A DNA stretch of 64,000 nucleotides from Vulcanisaeta distributa JCM 11213 (GCA_001316125.1 BBCS01000001.1:496001-560000), one strand, 5' to 3'. Positions 1 to 10,869 are shown, counted from the stretch's first letter. Made by a program: numbers and translations. Notes: generated by a model from the sequence alone, not told the origin.

Positions 1-2
1 TG

Positions 3-245
3 GAGCCAAAACTACGTGAGATAGGGCCTAAGCTTCATTTCGTTGAGAGATCGATAACGGTTAAGGGAGTCCCCGAGGCCGACCTGGCGCCAATAATTGA
101 GAGGGGGGGTATGAAGATGAGCAATAGAATATACATCAAAAGCCACCCCAAGGGCCATGAGATTAGGGCTCCGCTGGTTGAAATTCACGTATATGTTAGC
201 TCTGAAGATATTAGGAGCGCTGAGGATGAGATTAATAGTCCTTAA
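3..245 (+). CDS. CinA-like / molybdopterin-binding family protein, C-terminal end (partial)
   Basis: The open frame enters from the left edge and stops at 243-245. The 80 visible residues contain GVPEADLAPIIE, then YIKSHPKG and a beta-rich PLVEIHVYVS tail. This order is typical of the end of archaeal CinA/MoaB-like proteins (MoCF_biosynth domain, nicotinamide-nucleotide amidase-related family). No catalytic part is in view, so activity cannot be judged. A G7 run at 112-118 falls in the ERGGM segment and stays in frame. The family call comes from the motif order only, by recall and not by alignment. Confidence 0.6.
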   Translation, partial: EPKLREIGPKLHFVERSITVKGVPEADLAPIIERGGMKMSNRIYIKSHPKGHEIRAPLVEIHVYVSSEDIRSAEDEINSP

Positions 246-316
246 CTTCCTCATATCGGCAATAAGGGAAAAGGGTGGTGAGGTTTTAAGTGCGTAACGC
301 CACGTTACTGTAAAAA

Positions 317-1169
317 TCACGTGTACTTAATTATTGAGTACTTAAGGCAATCGCCAGAGCTAACCTTATGTGGGTGGCCAAGTACGAGTATTCTCTCCAT
401 ATCGTCATATGAGAAGACGAGGTCAGGCTGCGCACCACAGAGTAAGCCCAATCCCATTAATTCTGGCGTTTGTCCCGGAACAATACTTGAGAACACCCTT
501 TGTATGTAATCCCTCATCGTACTTGACATGCTCAGGTCAAACAACGTGCTGAGCATAACCTCATTACCCGTTAGCGTTATGTCACCTGGCTCGAAGCCGT
601 AGGTGTTGACGAAATCGTCACGAATATTCCCAAACCTATTCCTAACGTTATTAATTACGTCAAAGGCGGCCCTAAATAAATCACCAGGCTAGCACTCACC
701 TCACTGGCCACATTGTCCGAGAACTTAATACTAGCCTTCTTCGCACAAACTACCTGGCCATATCCTTATCCTCTACGTTCTCAACACCATTATAGATGGA
801 CACCATGGAACCACTAACCTTAACACCCGTGGGCTCACTCGGTGTTGACTGCATATAGCACTCAATACCGCCCATTAGGTATGTTGGGTAGAAGTTCTCA
901 TTAATATTGAAGTAATTTTTGAAGGCGTTTACGAGGTAGTTATTTGGGTCGTAATTGGGTTCTGTGATTGATGATTGAATTAGGAAGACCCTCTTATTCT
1001 CAACAGTGCCAAGACTAACCTGCTGCGTCTCGAAGCCTGAGACGCTCCTGTAAATGTCAACGTACTTAGAGAACGTGCCCTTAATCTCATCAGCCATATA
1101 ACGTGCAGAACCCGACAACGCATTCATTATCTCCCTAATTATTTGCTCCTCATTCCCAACCTGAGCCAC
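317..1169 (-). CDS. Hypothetical protein of about 280 aa, split by two frameshifts
   Basis: Three reading frames on the minus strand join into one plausible protein. A GTG start at 1169 opens MAQVGNEEQIIREI. The frame breaks near 755-765 after the EDKDMAR segment, continues as QVVCAKKASIKFSDN, shifts again near 690, and goes on through PGDLFRAAFDVINNV to a stop at 317. Codon use is uniform across all three pieces, which supports one gene. I do not recognise the family. The N-terminal half is helical with many acidic and amide residues; the C-terminal half has a hydrophobic GLGLLCG segment. No signal peptide or clear membrane helix is visible. It stands alone upstream of the CinA-like gene end (convergent). 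Confidence 0.5.
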
Positions 1170-1227
1170 TAAATTCGCCGAGTGTGAGTCAACGACCTAA
1201 TTAATAAAGGTTTCTAAATACGCAATA

Positions 1228-1657
1228 CTAAACGAGATCCCTAGGATCAATTCTAGTCAGACTCACAACCCTATCATACACGTTATCCGTGGATATGATC
1301 TTCCTATCCCTATCGTACAATAGGCATGTATAGGCATGTGGCTGCGTTATAAGCGTCAAAAATTTATGTAAGACCGTACTGATTTATTAGAGCCAGGCTA
1401 ATAGATCTATATCCACAGTTATTGGAATTCACTTAAATGTTTGGTATCTGCGTTAATGCACAAACCCTATTCAATATTTCACGCCTACTAAGTCCAGCAC
1501 GGCTTAGCACATAATAAATCTCATGAATAACCTCCCTACTTACCAAGACCTCGCCGAAATCCCCAGTGGCAACACGTAGTAATAACCTATCAGCTACATT
1601 CTTAAGCCAATCCTTATCCTTCAAATGCGCCATTAATACTTCCGTCTCAATTAGCAT
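1228..1657 (-). CDS. vapC: VapC-like PIN-domain toxin, frameshifted
   Basis: PIN-domain RNases are the toxins of VapBC pairs. The first 74 residues (LIETEVLMAHLKDKDW) match a PIN N-terminus, with Glu where the first catalytic Asp often sits. The remainder lies in other frames after 1433: ITVDIDLLAWL, then FDAYNAATCL, then KIISTDNVYDRVVSLTRIDP, ending at 1228. The FDAxNAA and STDxxYDRV pieces carry the expected later PIN acidic residues, so the domain is complete once about three single-base shifts are repaired. The start overlaps the upstream antitoxin by 11 bases. The breaks may be real decay of a toxin or the same indel errors seen in housekeeping genes of this window. Confidence 0.7.
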
Positions 1658-1904
1658 GACCCATCCTCTTAGCCCTTTCCAAGGCGTCCTTAGCGGTCTC
1701 TTCCTCGGCCTCTTTTTTCAATTCTTCAATACTCTTCTCACTCCTTATGATACCAGATGTTGCAGTTAGTGGATCCTTAGGTATGGGTATGCCTATGAAG
1801 TACTCACCAACATCAATTATAATCACCGAGCCATACTTAGCAAGTCTTCCAGGCAGCCTAATTCTACCCCCCCTATTATCTATTTTAACCACACTCCCCC
1901 CCAT
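1647..1904 (-). CDS. vapB: VapB-like AbrB/SpoVT-type antitoxin
   Basis: 85 residues. The N-terminal 45 form a swapped-hairpin AbrB domain (VVKIDNRGGRIRLPGRLAKY, then an IIIDVGEYFIGIPI strand pair); the C-terminal half is a charged amphipathic helix rich in Glu and Lys, as expected for the toxin-binding arm. It overlaps the PIN gene and would autorepress the pair. Two G7 runs sit in this short gene, right after the ATG and inside RGGRI. The family pattern is RGRI, so the second run adds one Gly. The start ATG at 1902-1904 is the only one upstream of the domain. Confidence 0.8.
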   Translation of the reverse strand: MGGSVVKIDNRGGRIRLPGRLAKYGSVIIIDVGEYFIGIPIPKDPLTATSGIIRSEKSIEELKKEAEEETAKDALERAKRMGHAN

Positions 1905-1958
1905 TAAGTATTAATAGACCCATAATTTATTTTAAATCTTCCCACATTAGCCTAATGC

Positions 1959-2792
1959 TTACCTCATTTTTCGGCTTACTTCCCACTCATTCTCTGCCGT
2001 GATGCAGTTAACGCCGTAGTCCCTACATAATTTCATTATTGAGTTTAGGGTCTTGACCCACCAGTCCCTAGTCACTGGGTATATGGGGGGGCTTAACCTT
2101 CTACTCATGAACTTAATTACGACCGGCCTTGGCCTGAACCTATCGATTATTACCTGCGAGTTTGTTTCCTTGGCTAAGCGTATCACTGGTTCGTAATCCT
2201 CCACCTTATCGTTTACACCGGGTATTACTGGGCCCAGGAATATCCAGGTCTCAATACCTAGGCTGGCTATTTTCCTGAGCGCTGATGCCCTTGCCATTGG
2301 GTGCGCGGCCATGGGCTCTATGACCCTGTAAGTGCTCCTCATTGTGGTTATTGTGAAACCCACGTCAATTGACTTATTGCACCTATTGATTACGTCCAGG
2401 TCCCTAATGATTAACGCAGACTTCGTCTGGACACTAACATGATAACCCGCATTACATAGTACGTCAATGGCTCTCCTGGTTAGTTTATACTTGGATTCCA
2501 CGGGTTGGTATGGATCAGTTATTGTGGACACACCAACAATGCCAGGCTTGAACCTCCTGATATCCCTTAGCAATGCTTGCATTAAGTTAACCTTGACATA
2601 GACTACCTCACCCCACTTAATGCCTGGCTCGCCCCTCGTGAAGTCCATGGCATAGCAATAAACACAACCATGCTGACAGCCAAGGTATGGGTTTAATGCA
2701 TAGTCGTACTCCGGCAGGCCCGACCTTGATAATGCAGTCTTAACCCTTATCTCCCTCACAACGATATTGCCCAATTTAATTATGTTATTCAT
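1959..2792 (-). CDS. Radical SAM protein (SPL-like / Rv2578c-like family)
   Basis: 277 residues, intact. The cluster-binding motif is at residues 39-48 (CQHGCVYCYA, C-x3-C-x2-C), preceded by YDYALNPYLG, which is typical of the spore-photoproduct-lyase-like/Rv2578c group of radical SAM proteins. TIM-barrel signatures follow: a TDPYQP strand, TKSALIIRDLD, and GVNDKVEDYEP near residue 190. It should bind a [4Fe-4S] cluster and cleave S-adenosylmethionine; the substrate is unknown. The ATG at 2792 is followed by a compact start, with only 50 bases to the next upstream gene. Confidence 0.8.
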   Translation of the reverse strand: MNNIIKLGNIVVREIRVKTALSRSGLPEYDYALNPYLGCQHGCVYCYAMDFTRGEPGIKWGEVVYVKVNLMQALLRDIRRFKPGIVGVSTITDPYQPVESKYKLTRRAIDVLCNAGYHVSVQTKSALIIRDLDVINRCNKSIDVGFTITTMRSTYRVIEPMAAHPMARASALRKIASLGIETWIFLGPVIPGVNDKVEDYEPVIRLAKETNSQVIIDRFRPRPVVIKFMSRRLSPPIYPVTRDWWVKTLNSIMKLCRDYGVNCITAENEWEVSRKMR

Positions 2793-2845
2793 TTACCTAC
2801 CGCCTAACCAATTAACTAGGCTTGATTGCTTAGTTAGGACCTTAA

Positions 2846-4029
2846 TCACGTAAGACCTAGATACCAGGTACTTATTGGTAGCCTTAGGAAGCCAGCCACG
2901 TAATTAAGGGCATCCCTTAGATCGTAAAACCTCTCATATGGACCATTGAACATAGCCCTAATATTCTCCCTAACCCACCAAACACCAATGGGCAGGTTAA
3001 AGCCTGGGTAAATCTCACGCCATAATATCACCGCAGCCTGCCTACGCATTGAGCGTAACGCCTCAAGTACTGCTATCCTAGCCGCGTAATAGCAACCACC
3101 TATTGATGGGTAGTCATCACGACCCCCAGTAACCCTCGTAATCAAGCTCAAGAACCACATCACCACCCCCACACATTCCACGTCGAGCCAGGCCACCAAG
3201 CCTCAGCCCACTCATAGAGCCAGGTGTGTGATGCGAGGATTCCTATGAATGTGTTATCCCTGATGCTCCTTACGTAAACCCTATACTCACTTATAAGTGG
3301 GTAATCGCGAACCTCACTGAGTAATTTATCGGAGACATGCTTATCAACGGCGGTTATCGACCACCTAGTCGGCACTAGCCTTCTCCTCTTACCAACACCA
3401 AGGGCGCCAACGCTTAATAGCCTTGATATGTGGTGCACGTCAATACCATGGCTATATAGACTCCAAATGGCCTCCGTAGCATTCAGATCAGTGTCGCTGT
3501 ATACCTTATCAACAATCCTCGGCGGTGGCGGTAATGAGTCCACCTTTAACTCCCGCAGTGGTGATGATGGTCCAAAGGGTGGTGAGTGCTCGTCAAACAC
3601 GTACCTAACACCCACAGGCCTCTCAAGCACTAACTCAGAATCCACCGGCCCGCTTGATAATGCCATGACCTGCACATCATGGAGCGCCCTGGGCGGGTTC
3701 CTAGCGTCCCCAACCCTGACCTTGATAGACCCCCCCCTAATTAATGATAGCCTACTTGATATGAAGTCCTCGAGCTTCATATTCAGCCAGGTCTTTGGGT
3801 TCTCAAGATTGCTGGTATCGCCATGAATAGGCGGTGTCGCTGGATAGACATTAACCTTCGGATATCCAATACGCCCAACAAATATGCTTGGCGGTGAAGA
3901 CCCATCAACACGCTCCCTATTAACGACATTCTTAAGCGTGTACTTTGCACGTAATTCTGCCAGGACTGGACAGTAGGATAGGCCACATAGGTTATATTCT
4001 CCCCCCCTGCACCTAATGCATAGTGCTGT
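2846..4029 (-). CDS. nreA: DNA-repair protein NreA-like, one frameshift
   Basis: Nre proteins are archaeal repair proteins with an N-terminal zinc motif. Here CIRCRGGEYNLCG and YCPVL form the Cys cluster near 3960-4020, followed by LRAKYTLKNVV, SPPSIFVGRIGYPKV and PPIHGD, all Nre hallmarks. The long frame runs down to 3160; the C-terminal Nre domain (GGCYYAARIAVLE, RRQAAVILWREI, PIGVWWVRENIR) continues in another frame to 2846, so one shift near 3165-3190 is needed. No in-frame start codon exists between the upstream stop (4030-4032) and the Cys cluster, so the start is probably hidden by a further indel. G7 and G8 runs lie at 4001 and 3720. Confidence 0.8.
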
Positions 4030-4162
4030 TTATCCGCACTTCAGATAACTAACGCCCTAGCGCTATATAGGCGTTTCGATTATTCTCTCCCTGAGTGGGA
4101 ACCCTTAAAAGGCGCTTCGTGAATCCTTACGTCAAGTCCATGTTAAAGAATTGGGTGAGTTA

Positions 4163-4453
4163 ATGAGGTGTAACAGGGAGGTGTTGGTGGCCAGTGGACT
4201 TGGTTATTTCGTTAAGTTGGTTAAGAGGAGGTGCGTTGTGGGTAATGGTATGTCTGTAGTTCATGCCGATCCTAGTGTGATTGGTGTTTGGAAGGATGGT
4301 GAGTTAGTGGAGCTTAATTATGATTGGAGGGCGTCGTTTATTGATTATGAGTATGGTGTGATAACCGTAATTGTTAGGGATAAGTCCCTTGAAACGGTCA
4401 TTAGGATTAGGGGTGGTAAAATAATTGATGCATTTACGATGGAGGTGAATTAA
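4163..4453 (+). CDS. Small conserved-looking hypothetical protein
   Basis: 96 residues from ATG 4163, which has a GGGTGAG Shine-Dalgarno-like stretch six bases upstream; an upstream TTG at 4151 is less likely. A TATA-like CTTAAAAGG lies near 4105. The protein is mostly beta strand (VIGVWKDGELVELNY, YGVITVIVRDKSLETVIRIRGGKIID), without Cys clusters or membrane segments. I do not recognise the family. It converges on the permease gene at 4456 with a 2-base gap. Confidence 0.55.
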   Translation: MRCNREVLVASGLGYFVKLVKRRCVVGNGMSVVHADPSVIGVWKDGELVELNYDWRASFIDYEYGVITVIVRDKSLETVIRIRGGKIIDAFTMEVN

Positions 4454-4455
4454 GT

Positions 4456-6036
4456 TCATTCAGGCGGTATCTCCTTGAATAGCATGTTTATGTCAATGCT
4501 CTCCCTCTTAAGCCTATAAAGTCTGACTGCGTAGTAAATCGTGATGCCGATTACGAATAGTGCCGCGAAAAATCCTATTATGTAGGTGTTTATTGATGGT
4601 ACGAATAGGTATGCCATTGGGTTCATGACTTCCTCATAGGCAATCCATGCGAATAATGCGGTCATGTAGATACCAAGTACTGCAGTCCTCATCGTCCCTG
4701 TCCTTATACTAAGCACTATGGCTGTTATGGTTATTACCATGAAGTACATGAGTATTGTTACCAGGGTGCTTACGTCCATCGTAGCTGATAATAACGGGAC
4801 TATACTGAAGTTGTACAGGTACATTATTACTAGGGTTATTACTAGGTCCGTTACGTGGGCAATAATTGGTGTGTGGGCCTCGGGCTTACGTATGCGAGAA
4901 TTGATGGTAATACCCTATCGAAGGATAGGGCGAGGATGTACCTTGCTATTTGTATTACAAGTACTGAGACGACATTTACATACCAGGTAAATGAGCCAAT
5001 GGCTATCAACCACTGAAGCACGGGGTTCCTCAACGCCATTATGAGCAGGGCTTGTGGGTATGGTGGCGGTAATGAGCTTGGCCATGAAATACCGCTGGCT
5101 ATGCCGTAGTATATTGCGAATAACCCATTCAACTTATTAATACCTAGTGACGAAACCGTAACCCACACACTGAGTATTAGGAATGCAGCGCTTATGGCAT
5201 AGGTCCCAAATATTGCTATGGGCATTGCATTACCCCCCCTCCTAACCTCACCGCCGACTGACAGTATGAAGTTTACAAAGGGGGAATACGTAGGCTAAGT
5301 ACGGTATTAGGTATATCGTATCCAGGATAATGCCATTACTCGGTAATTCTCTCGACACAGAAACAGCCTGACTTAATATATTAGGTGCTGCGGCATTTAC
5401 AACGTTAATTATTTGCGGCGCGTACACGTAAAATAATATTATTGTTAATGCAAATGTTATTATGCCAAATAATGAGATTGCCGATGCTAAATACGTACCT
5501 GCCTTGATGATGCTATGTTAATTAATACAATGATTGCGAATATCATGGAGCCATTATGAATATCATTAATGGATTACTCATTAGTGAATTGCCAAGGGAT
5601 ATGAGGTAAGGTGCATTATTTGAAAGGCCGATGGCCATTATTGCGGGTGCTAATCCCGTGATCAGACCAAGGCTTATTAATACGGCATTGAAGAACATCT
5701 GATCTATCACGAACATGAACATTGTGGCGAAGCTATGGATGGGTGTAGATTCCTCGTTATGAATATGTAGTCACTAGCCGTCCTATAATACGTAACGCCA
5801 ACCCTATTAAGCAATATTGTTAATGGTAAGAATAATAATGCACTAATTGCTATGGCTATTAATGGGTTTCCTCTTGGGAAATTGAACATACTAGACACCA
5901 GCAGTATAAACCCTGACTGGAAGGCTATGAACGCGGTATTCATGAGCAAGGCTGTCCAGGGACCAATCTCTCTAATAAGTCCCGTGGACTCCCTAAGGAA
6001 GATTACCGATTTCTTCACGGTATCGACCTGGACCAA
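4456..6036 (-). CDS. APC-superfamily amino-acid/polyamine permease, multiply frameshifted
   Basis: About 520 residues when repaired. The N-terminus at 6036 reads KKSVIFLRESTGLIREIGPWTA, the usual APC cytosolic entry to TM1. Further hydrophobic helices follow in shifting frames: DYIFITRNLHP, then SNNAPYLISLGNSLMS (about 5550-5600), NFILSVGGEVRRGGNAMP (about 5230-5270), QIARYILALSFDRVLPS and finally a C-terminal pair of helices ending LFKEIPPE at 4456. The DRVLP motif is typical of APC cytosolic loop 8. About five single-base shifts are needed (near 5740, 5530, 5280 and 4850). Substrate unknown. Broken copies like this elsewhere in the window include essential genes, so sequence error is as likely as decay. 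Confidence 0.65.
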
Positions 6037-6066
6037 GCACTTTAATTCCTTTCTGTATTAGGCAAA

Positions 6067-6633
6067 TTAACGCTTTAGTGAGTATTCCCTAATAACCTGG
6101 AGAAGCTCACTATGGTGCTTCTCATCATCTGATATACCCTTAAGCAACTTAACTATGAGCTTCGAGGCCGCCCTATGTCTAGCATTCATTCTTGTACTTG
6201 TAATCGGTAGGTAGCTCCTCAATAGAAAACTGTAGACTCTCACCGCATTATCCTCATAACCCTCCAACTCATTTAACTTATCAATTATTACGTTCGTTGC
6301 GTAATAATGAACCTTCTCCATTGAGTTTATGTAATCAATCAACGACTTAGTATGTGTTATCGCCTCTTCAATGCTTCCCTGCAGCGATGCCAATGTCTCC
6401 ATGTCAAAGACCTTCTTTGGTGGACATTCACGGATTAGCTCCTTTATTGTCGTTAGTATGTAGTTGTGCATTGCCGATTCAATGCTTATCTTCCTCATTA
6501 TTGCGCTTATAAATGGTTCATTGGTGCTTGAGGCGGCTATGCCGTATAAAATGGCTAGGTACCTCTCGAGCTCCCTCATCATATCAATTATCATTGACAA
6601 TTTATCATTAGTATTGCCATTATGCATCTGCAT
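6067..6633 (-). CDS. Helical, ferritin-like hypothetical protein
   Basis: 188 residues, intact, almost entirely helical. The helix near residue 170 has DDEKHHSELLQVI, and an earlier one has KISIESAMHNYILTT; the E-x(2-3)-H pattern in antiparallel helices resembles ferritin-like/rubrerythrin domains, but a full diiron ligand set is not obvious. No signal or membrane segment. It could equally be a PhoU-like or coiled-coil protein. Divergent from the flavoprotein gene at 6693, with an AT-rich 60-base gap serving both. Confidence 0.5.
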   Translation of the reverse strand: MQMHNGNTNDKLSMIIDMMRELERYLAILYGIAASSTNEPFISAIMRKISIESAMHNYILTTIKELIRECPPKKVFDMETLASLQGSIEEAITHTKSLIDYINSMEKVHYYATNVIIDKLNELEGYEDNAVRVYSFLLRSYLPITSTRMNARHRAASKLIVKLLKGISDDEKHHSELLQVIREYSLKR

Positions 6634-6692
6634 TCACGCATGCTGATTTTATAAGGGTATAATTTATTTTTTCTTCCTTAATTCACGGCAGT

Positions 6693-8030
6693 ATGAGGGT
6701 CATAATAATTGGGGGGGGCGGCGCCGCGGCATGAGCGCAGCATCTAGAATAAGGAGGTTAAGGCGTGATTTTGAGGTCGTAGTTTTTGAGGGTACGGGCA
6801 TGGTTAGCCACGCGCCCTGTGGGATTCCGTACTACCTTGAGGGCCTATTTGATAATTACGAATTATTCATGCATTATACACCGGATTACTTCCGGAGGGA
6901 GAGGGGGTATTGATGTTAGGGTTAATGAAGCAGTTATTGAGGTTGGCCCGAACTACGTGGTTACGGATAAGGGTAACAAGGTGCAATGGGACTACCTAGT
7001 GCTTGCCACAGGCGCTGTTCCGGCAATACCAAGCATACCAATTGAGGGGGGGAGTCACGTATTCACGGTGCACCACCCAGCCGATGCTGCAAGATTGAGG
7101 GAGATTCTCTATTCCATGAATAGCATCGGCATCATCGGTACTGGCTATATTGGGCTTGAAGTTGCTGAAGCACTTAGGTTTAGGGGGGGCAAGGAGGTGT
7201 TAATGATTGGTAGGTCCAGTTATCCATTGCGTAAGTCCCTGGATGAAGATATGGGTGAAGCCGTTAAGAATGAGTTAATTAAGCATGGTGTAAAGTTGCG
7301 ATTGAATGAGAAGGTGCTCGAGATTAACAGCCAGGGTGGTAAGCAAATAATAATTACTGATGGTGGTAAGTACGTTGTTGATGCCGTGGTATTGGCAACG
7401 GGCATAAAGCCAAATGTGGAACTGGCTAAGCAGCTTAATTTACGGATTGGTGAGACGGGGGGGGCTGTCTGGGTTGATGAACATATGAAGACCAGCCTAG
7501 AGAACGTGTACGCGGCAGGTGATACGGCTGAGACAAGGAACTTAATAACAGGTAAACCCTACTGGCACCCCCCCTTTGGGACCACGGCTAATAAAATGGG
7601 GGGGTTCGTAGCAGGTAGTAACATAGCTGGTAGGTCCATGGTCTTCCCTGGCGTTGTTGGTACCTCAATGACTAGGTTCATGAACCTATACATAGCAAGT
7701 GCAGGCCTAACAACGCAGGAGGCGCTTAGACATGGATTTAAGGCGGAAGGTGCCACAATAACTGCCAGGACAAGGGCTAGGTATTACCCAGGTGGTGGCT
7801 ATGTGACAATAAAGCTAATCGTGGATAAAAACACCATGAGAATTATAGGTGCTCAGGTGCTTGGTGATGATGGCTCTTACGTACTCGGTAAAATCGATAC
7901 GCTAGCCGCATTAATGGGTAAGGGAGCAACTATTGAGGATCTATTCATGAGTGACCTAGCCTACTTACCTGCCGTAACCCAGGTTTGGGATCCATTAATA
8001 ATCGCCGCAAGGCAGTTTCTTAGGGATTGA
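6693..8030 (+). CDS. NAD(P)H/FAD-dependent oxidoreductase, CoA-disulfide reductase / NADH oxidase type
   Basis: About 445 residues when repaired. ATG 6693 opens MRVIIIGGG, the FAD Rossmann start; the frame breaks at the G8/GC stretch 6711-6730, resumes as MSAASRIRRL, breaks again at a G5 run near 6905 and is open to 8030. Residues around 45 read SHAPCGIPYY, with the redox-active Cys of the CoADR/Nox family. The NAD-binding fold is IGTGYIGLEVAEAL, the second FAD motif is NVYAAGDTAE, and the C-terminal dimerisation domain is present. Runs at 7184, 7457 and 7597 add one Gly each against consensus (RGKEV, TGA, KMG). It lies 130 bases upstream of the bd oxidase genes and could feed them electrons from NADH; that link is inference. 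Confidence 0.8.
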
Positions 8031-8130
8031 TGTATTCTTTTATATTTAAATAAATTTAAATATTTATGATTAAATGCTAATATTTTTAGTGAACATACAT
8101 ATGCCTATTCAAATGAAAATATAGGACGCC

Positions 8131-8143
8131 TCACTATATAAAT
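8131..8143 (+). promoter_or_regulatory. TATA box for the cytochrome bd genes
   Basis: CACTATATAAATT sits about 25 bases before the likely start codon (8161-8170) in a strongly AT-rich 130-base gap. This spacing fits leaderless transcription of the oxidase operon. Confidence 0.55.
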
Positions 8144-8162
8144 TGTTAATTCTCATAATTAT

Positions 8163-9583
8163 GTGCGATGGTGGATCAGCATACTTGGGGGGGCACCAGC
8201 TGATGTTAGGGTTGTCACTGCGGTTGGCGTTCTAGCCATTTAGCAATGGCATCGAGCTTCCTTGGCGCAATACTCTTGGCGGTGGTTACTGAGTACCTAT
8301 ACATCAAAAGCCATAATCAGTTCTGGTATAATACTGCCAGGACATTCTCGGTAATATCAACAATATTTTTCGGCGTTGGCGCCGCCTTCGGCACATTGGT
8401 GGAGTTTGGCTTAGTTACGTTGTGGAGTAACTTCATATCACTTATTGGTGAGGCCATAGTACTTCCATTTTACCTGGAGTTGTTTGCATTCTTAACGGAG
8501 GTGATTATATTACCGCTTTATGTATTTACGTGGAATAAAATTAGGAACCAAGCCCTTCACTGGGTAATAGGCATAGCCGCAGCATTTGGCGGTTATTATA
8601 GCGCCTACAATATATTAGCGGTCATGGCTTCATTAAGTATGAGACCGCCAGGTCTCGAAGTAATTAACCTATACCAGGCCACTGGCAGAATGTGGTTGGT
8701 TTAACGGATTACGTGGTTAAGTGGGTCTCACCAACTGATGCTTGGAACATGTTCTGGTGGGGGTGCCAATGTGTTTATATTCCACGGCATATTAGCTGCC
8801 GTTATACTTACCTGGTCCATAATAGCCGCGATATACCTATACCTCTACATACGTGATAAGAAGCCGGAGAGGTTGATGATGCTTAAGATTTTAGTCCCCC
8901 CCACAGTGGCTGTGTTAACGGCAATACAGGGATTTGTGCTTGGGCACCTACAGGGCGAGCTTGTTCTGCAGGATGACCCACTTAAGCTGGCGGCTCTTGA
9001 GGGTATGTTCTGGAGTGGACTTAGGATTGATCCACTAACGAGTTTCTTTGCCTATGGAACATTCAACCACGCCTTTTGGGGCTACTACAGCTGGCCGGCG
9101 TATGAGAGACCACCAGCCTTTGTATTTGTTTTCTACTGGGTCTTCATGATTATATTCGGAATATTACTCGGTATTTGGAGCGGTGCGCTATCACTTTGGT
9201 ACCTATTCCCTGGCGTCTTCGGTCGTTTTGGCTGGGCCAGGGCATTGGCAAACTTCTTTGAGAAGAGCGGCGTTTATTTAATGCCGTTCTTCGCAGCCTT
9301 TGCATCAATCGGTGGCGCGGTTTCGGCTGAGTCAGGTAGGTACCCATTCATACTTGTTCAGGCAGACCCCCCCAATCCAAATGGTGGCCCGCCAATAATT
9401 ACTGGCGTACCTGTTGGGCCAGGTGGTTTATTGAATCCAACGCTTTACTTCCCAGTTTGGTTAGCAGTATTGGTGCTTATTGTTGAGATCGCCATGCCGT
9501 CACTGGCGGTGTTCATGGTTTACCTATACCTAAGGAGAGCGCCTAAGTACGTAGAGACCGAGATTAAGGCTATGGAGTACTGA
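8163..9583 (+). CDS. cydA: Cytochrome bd-type oxygen reductase, CydA subunit, frameshifted
   Basis: About 470 residues when repaired. The start is uncertain (GTG 8163 or ATG 8168). Frames join near 8240, 8703 and 8755. In order: AVGVLAI-SHLAMASSFLG, with the His equivalent to the high-spin heme ligand; a second conserved His in NVFIFHGILAA (heme b558 ligand position); the quinol-loop segment VLGHLQGELVLQ followed by KLAALEG; a Met in FMIIFGILLG; and ESGRYPF in place of the bacterial EYGRQPW. About nine membrane helices. This subunit keeps the heme ligands, unlike its partner downstream. It starts the operon and is followed 10 bases later by the second subunit. Membrane-bound quinol:O2 reductase. 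Confidence 0.8.
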
Positions 9584-9593
9584 GGTGGTGGGT

Positions 9594-10869
9594 ATGGTCT
9601 CCGCGACAGACATTGCCGTGGGCCTAATTGCCTGGGCCTTCGCCGTTCACCTGCCATTAGTGTATACAGTGCTTGGCCTTGGTTGGATACTGCCAACACT
9701 TGAGTTAATTGGTTACAGGCGTAATAAACAGGTCTATGTTGATCTAGCGCACAACATGGCTAATTACCTAATCACTGTATACGCAATTGGTGGTCTCTTC
9801 GGCACGATAATAACCGTGTTCCTGGCGGGCTTACTGCCGATATTCACGAATATAGCCGGTGCCCTCCTGTGGCCTGTGTGGGGGTGTTGCCATTGTGTTT
9901 GGGGTCGCAATAGCGCTTCCCTTCATTGGATTTTACTACAGGGGGCTTTGGCAGGATTAGTCCGATGAAGCATGTTGCCGTTGGTTATGGAATGGCTATA
10001 GCACTTACGGTTATACCGGCGATGTTTAGGCTCGTATTTGCCTTCATAAATTACCCAGCGGGTGTTGAGGTGTTTAAGAATACATCATCAATAGTTGGAT
10101 TTACACTTGGCATTAATTGGTCCCAGGTATTCCTAAACCCAACGTATGCCCCATTATTCCTGGCAACGCTTTTTGGAGCGATCGCGATGACTGGGGGGGT
10201 ATTAATAAACTCAATATTTGGTTGGAGGTACTCAGTTGATAAGAGTGAGTATAGGTTGGTTGGGTATAGGATTAGTAATTGGATAAGCCTAATATTCGGC
10301 ATATTGTACGCAATATTCGCTGGGCTGTACTTATATGAGGTTTACCTATACTCACCGACGGTTGCTTGGTCAATATTTGGTAAGCCACCTGCTACTTACC
10401 CTCAAGCCTATACCCAGTTTATGAACCAACCATGATATTGACCGGCGTGTTCTACATGGACATAGCCTAGGCCTGATACTACTCATACTAATGGCCCTAT
10501 CCTTTAAGTTCATCAATAGGCCATATCAGCCTCAAGCTCGTCCTCGTACTGCTACTAATGATTAGCGCTGAGGTAATGAACGGCTTGGCGCACCTACCTT
10601 ACGCAATAGTTCCTCCATTACCTGCGGTACCAGTCCTTGTTAAGGCTTACGGACTGCAATTCACACTTCAGGTTGCCAATACTCTAAAGGTCTCCACATT
10701 ATTAACGCCTGAATTGAATGCACTACTGCAGTTAGTGTCTGCACAGCCTGGCCTGATTTATGGGAGCCTTGTTGTGTTTGCATTCTTTAATGCGTTGTTA
10801 CTCTACGTTATTTACGCTGCCCTCTCGTGGAAGTGGATTCCACAGGCACTTAGGGTTGAGAGGCAGTAA
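9594..10869 (+). CDS. Second CydA-like subunit (CydA') of the bd-type oxidase, frameshifted
   Basis: ATG 9594 with GGTGGTG upstream; about 425 residues after joining frames near 9880-9960, 10440-10480 and 10520-10555. The N-terminus (AFAVHLPLVYTVLGLGW, then RNKQVYVDLAHNMANYL) is clearly CydA-like rather than CydB-like. In the region matching the b558 His of CydA it reads VFLNPTYAPLFLATLFG, with no His, and the GRQPW-type motif is absent. This fits the CydAA' arrangement described for some Thermoproteales, where the second subunit is a CydA paralog that lost heme ligands and replaces CydB. Assignment to CydAA' is from family knowledge; the missing His is seen directly. It overlaps the convergent flippase gene by 20 bases. 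Confidence 0.75.
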
